A stretch of 64,000 nt of DNA from SAR324 cluster bacterium (lineage in GTDB: Bacteria; SAR324; NAC60-12). This document shows positions 61,300 through 64,000 of this stretch, piece by piece. The notes under the pieces are model-generated. The model ran no database searches. It saw only the letters and a program-made list of their open reading frames with translations, and was not told the origin of the DNA. The DNA lies in assembly GCA_028281495.1 (NCBI GenBank), contig JANQJU010000022.1:62001-126000 (forward strand), written 5' to 3'. A program made the position numbers and the translations under genes. The first letter of the stretch is position 1, and every line of letters begins with the position of its first letter.

Positions 61300-63579
61300 T
61301 CATTCCTCATTCAATTTTTGAATCATGGCTTCCATTGCTGCTTGGGTTTGTTCGCCTTTGGACCAGTGATACAAACCCCGTATTGGAAAATAACGAATCA
61401 TGGCTTCCAGCATTTCTGTAGTGAAGTGTTCTTGTTCGGCTCCTGCCCCGATGAGGGCGGTGCGAAATTGCTCGACCAACTGATTTCCCAACTCAGGATC
61501 ACTGGAAAAGCGGAGGATGGCATCCATCGTGGAATGACGATCAAAGCGATGAGGCAAGGAATGCGTGGATTCGACATGAACGGTCTGCCGCAGCGGAAGA
61601 TCACGAGACGATGTCCCTACGAAAATCTCGAACTCCCCCGATTCCACCCGCCAATCGTGGATCTCATCTTCATAATACGCAAAATCCCGAAAACCCAAGG
61701 AAAAGGAGACGGGTTTGGCTTCACCAGGAGCTAAAGCCACTTTGGTGAATGCTTTGAGTTCTTTTTCTGGGCGAATTTCGCGGCATTCCACATCCTTGAC
61801 ATAAAGCTGCACAATCTCTTTGCCCGCACGATTGCCAATATTTTTCACGGACAGGGAGACCTCAACGGTTTCCTGGTCCGAAAGTTGAGAGCGATTCACT
61901 TGCAAATCGGAATATTCAAATTCGGTATACGAGAGTCCGTGGCCAAAGGGATACAAGACCTCCATTTCCTTGGCATCGTAATAGCGATATCCCACAAAAA
62001 TGCCTTCGTGATAGGTCACCACACCTTTTTGTCCCGGAAAGTTCAGATGCGCCGGGGTATCGGAAAGCTTGATCGGCAGCGTTTCGGACAATTTGCCTGA
62101 AGGGTTGATTTTACCCCACACGATATCCGCAATCGCACTGCCGCCCGCCTGTCCTAAAAGCCATCCCAACAGAATGGCACTCACGCGCTCATTCCAGGAG
62201 CTGATGGTGGTGGCAGAACCTTGGGTTAAAATCACCACCACATTGGATTGTACGGCGGAAACGGCTCGGATCAATTGGGTATGGCTGAGTGGCAGTTCCA
62301 TATGGGAGCGATCATAGCCCTCCGACTCATAACTGTCAGGCAGCCCAACAAAAAGCAGGGCCACGTCGGAAGATTGGGCCAAGGCCACCGCTTCGTCCAT
62401 CAAATTGGGTTGAATGGCATCGTTTTCCAAATCATAGCCGGGAGCATACTGGACGGTGACTCCCGCTTCGGCCGATTTCATAATCTCATCCAAGGGGATG
62501 TCCAATTGGGTAGGAATCACATGAGAACTCCCGCCCCCTTGAATCCGGGGGTTTTTGGCAAATTCTCCAATGACAGCGACCGTCTTATGTTGGGCGGGGT
62601 CGAGGGGTAAAAGATGATCCTGGTTTTTTAACAAAACGATGCTCTCGCTGGCCGCTGCTTTGGCAATCTGATGGTGGGCTTGCCGATCAAGCTGCACTTC
62701 CGGTTGACGAGAATCTAAGGCTTTGAACAACAACCGTAAATACCGTTCGACAGACTGATCGAGTATCGATTCTTGCAACGTACCCGCTTGGACAGCAGCA
62801 ACAATATCCTGATCTGAAGCGCCACCCGTATCAGGCATTTGTAGATCCAGTCCGGCTTCTAGGGCTTTGACTCGATAATCGACGGCCCCCCAATCGGAAA
62901 TCACATAACCGTCGTAACCCCACTGCTCTCGCAAGATATCGGTCAAGAGGCCTTTATGTTCGGAACAGAGGGTGCCGTTCAATTTGTTGTAAGCACACAT
63001 CACGGTCCACGGTTGGGCTTGTTTCACCACCAATTCAAACGCGGGTAGATAAATCTCGTGTAAGGTCCGCTCATCGATTTGGGCATCAATCGACATTCGT
63101 TCCGTTTCTTGGTTGTTGGCCGCGAAGTGTTTCAAGGACGTGCCCACGCCTTGGCTTTGGACACCGTTCACCCAAGCCGTTCCCAATTCTCCTGAAAGCA
63201 CCGGGTCTTCAGAATAGTACTCAAAGTTCCTTCCACAAAGGGGGGACCGTTTGATGTTGACTCCTGGGCCTAACACAATTGCGACACCTTCAGCTTGGCA
63301 TTCTTGGCCAATCGTTTGTCCCACTTGCTCAACGAGATCCACATTCCAGGAAGACGCCAATCCACAGGCGGGAGGAAAACAGGTGGCGGGCAGGGTTTTC
63401 ATTTCCTCGGCTTCTTCTCCCTCTTGTTTTCTTAAGCCATGTGGGCCGTCATACATCACAATCGAGGGGATATCCTGAGATTCGACAGCTTTCGTGAACC
63501 AATGAGTCAGCCCCGAACACAAGGAAGCCTTTTCTTCTAAAGTCAGACGAGCAAGCAGTTCACTGATATTTCTCTCCAT
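61300..63579 (-). CDS. Glycoside hydrolase family 3 beta-glycosidase
   Basis: A 759-residue enzyme that hydrolyses beta-linked sugars by a double-displacement mechanism. The nucleophile is D229 in YVISDWGAVDY, preceded by VMCAYNKLNGTLCSE and KHFAANNQE. The domain-2 acid/base region SYESEGYDRSHMELP has candidate E418/E420. A fibronectin-type-III-like domain (VSLSVKNIGNRAGKEIVQLYV) follows, and about 90 further residues form a helical extension beyond the standard GH3 end. No signal peptide, so it is intracellular. The ATG at 63579 has GAGAGG upstream; the frame reaches 4 codons further. Regulatory tandem repeats lie 16 bases before it. Confidence 0.9.
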   Translation of the reverse strand: MERNISELLARLTLEEKASLCSGLTHWFTKAVESQDIPSIVMYDGPHGLRKQEGEEAEEMKTLPATCFPPACGLASSWNVDLVEQVGQTIGQECQAEGVAIVLGPGVNIKRSPLCGRNFEYYSEDPVLSGELGTAWVNGVQSQGVGTSLKHFAANNQETERMSIDAQIDERTLHEIYLPAFELVVKQAQPWTVMCAYNKLNGTLCSEHKGLLTDILREQWGYDGYVISDWGAVDYRVKALEAGLDLQMPDTGGASDQDIVAAVQAGTLQESILDQSVERYLRLLFKALDSRQPEVQLDRQAHHQIAKAAASESIVLLKNQDHLLPLDPAQHKTVAVIGEFAKNPRIQGGGSSHVIPTQLDIPLDEIMKSAEAGVTVQYAPGYDLENDAIQPNLMDEAVALAQSSDVALLFVGLPDSYESEGYDRSHMELPLSHTQLIRAVSAVQSNVVVILTQGSATTISSWNERVSAILLGWLLGQAGGSAIADIVWGKINPSGKLSETLPIKLSDTPAHLNFPGQKGVVTYHEGIFVGYRYYDAKEMEVLYPFGHGLSYTEFEYSDLQVNRSQLSDQETVEVSLSVKNIGNRAGKEIVQLYVKDVECREIRPEKELKAFTKVALAPGEAKPVSFSLGFRDFAYYEDEIHDWRVESGEFEIFVGTSSRDLPLRQTVHVESTHSLPHRFDRHSTMDAILRFSSDPELGNQLVEQFRTALIGAGAEQEHFTTEMLEAMIRYFPIRGLYHWSKGEQTQAAMEAMIQKLNEE

Positions 63580-63594
63580 AGGACCTCTCATTTG

Positions 63595-63632
63595 TTGAGT
63601 TAAATTGGTTGAGTTAAATTGGTTGAGTTAAA
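63595..63632. repeat. 2.7 copies of a 14-bp tandem repeat upstream of GH3
   Basis: The unit TTGAGTTAAATTGG repeats exactly twice with a third partial copy (63595-63632), just upstream of the GH3 start on the other strand. Fourteen bases is more than one helical turn. It may be a slippage product or a binding array. The 63633-63855 gap is otherwise AT-rich. Confidence 0.45.
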
Positions 63633-63793
63633 AATAAAGCATTGTGCGTTTAGGGATACATAAAATAAACTTATCCTGCAAAATCAGATGCAACCAGTTT
63701 AGCCAGAATCGCGAATGATGAAGTGAGATGCAATACTTTAGATGGGAGTTTCAGTCCCACAGCGAAATATTGGGAATAACAACCATTTGGGGG

Positions 63794-63799
63794 TATAAT
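63794..63799 (+). promoter_or_regulatory. Possible -10 box for the right-end gene
   Basis: A consensus TATAAT at 63794-63799 with a TTGGGA about 18 bases upstream (63770-63775) lies 57 bases before the start at 63856. It is a reasonable sigma-70 promoter guess, unconfirmed. Confidence 0.3.
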
Positions 63800-63855
63800 T
63801 AAGCCATCACGCTGTCCTCAAAAGCCACTCGTTTCCGGTAAAAGAAAGGAACCCC

Positions 63856-64000
63856 ATGCTCATTGCGAACCCCATCTATGATGTTGTTTTCAAATACCTG
63901 TTGGAAGACAAAGAGGTGGCCATCCTTCTCATCTCTGAAATTCTAGGGGAGAACGTCATTGATTTAGAGTTCAAACCCCAAGAACGAGAAGCATTCATTG
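63856..64000 (+). CDS. Rpn-like PD-(D/E)XK nuclease family protein (N-terminus only)
   Basis: Only the first 48 codons are inside the window. MLIANPIYDVVFKYLLED and the following EVAILLISEILGE recall the N-terminus of the PD-(D/E)XK nuclease family transposase proteins common in Bacteroidetes and other groups, distinct in sequence from the Rpn protein at 10018. AAAGGA lies a few bases before the ATG. The active site would lie past the window edge. Confidence 0.7.
   Translation, partial: MLIANPIYDVVFKYLLEDKEVAILLISEILGENVIDLEFKPQEREAFI

Overview
The window reads as a chromosomal segment from a motile Gram-negative bacterium of proteobacterial type. Pointers are flgF/flgG for a rod with an outer-membrane distal section, outer-membrane beta-barrel and lipoprotein genes, a CcmC-CcmD-CcmE cytochrome c maturation set, a PhaR-type polyhydroxyalkanoate regulator and gatB. 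Many multidomain signalling proteins, TPR proteins, Rpn-type nucleases and AAA/PD-(D/E)XK genes would fit a delta-proteobacterial or SAR324-like lineage, but that placement is an impression from memory and not proven by the sequence. Both ends cut genes: flgG at the left and an Rpn-like nuclease at the right. No tRNA, rRNA, CRISPR array or complete insertion sequence was recognised.

Layout. 0-3 kb: flgFG on the minus strand, divergent from a double-receiver SpoIIE-type phosphatase. 3-8.7 kb: minus-strand operon MMPL/RND exporter, LolA-like protein, outer-membrane protein, TetR regulator, preceded by a dense array of GTTA/TAAC palindromes that is the likely TetR operator. 8.7-16.7 kb: DHODH-like enzyme, an Rpn nuclease with an 11-copy heptad repeat, an aldo/keto reductase with divergent LysR gene, a duplicated phytase/esterase-like lipoprotein, and an SMP-30 lactonase. 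17-24.2 kb: a large repeat-bearing lipoprotein, a histidine kinase with degenerate receiver, a methyltransferase and a GT-A-like protein separated from it only by an in-frame stop. 24.3-28.4 kb: a peptidase run (two TldD/PmbA proteins, M18 aminopeptidase). 28.4-36.8 kb: surface glycan and envelope genes (GT2, TPR protein, TMTC-like glycosyltransferase, sulfotransferase, DsbA-like protein, pentaheme cytochrome).

36.9-43.3 kb is core: phaR, gatB, ccmC, ccmD, ccmE, an NtrY-like kinase and map. 43.3-46.4 kb holds a periplasmic binding protein and a hybrid kinase that probably form a sensing pair. 47-53 kb: a glutamate-cysteine-ligase-like protein fused to four CBS motifs, an aspartoacylase-like hydrolase, a P-loop kinase, GST with divergent HxlR regulator, and a TSUP exporter. 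53-61 kb looks accessory: a DUF4143 ATPase, an ATPase-nuclease that has lost its ATPase core, a YhcG nuclease, a chimeric flagellar-switch-like protein, a small P-loop kinase, an AT-rich periplasmic protein and another AAA/PD-(D/E)XK gene. A GH3 glycosidase and the start of a second Rpn-like gene close the window.

The most unusual item is the gene at 56899-58089. It joins a FliM-middle-like domain to a FliG-middle-like domain behind an unrelated N-terminal helical module, away from any flagellar cluster visible here. The next best leads are the operator array at 8335-8517, the core-deleted ATPase-nuclease at 54596-55576, and the ligase-CBS fusion next to a hydrolase.
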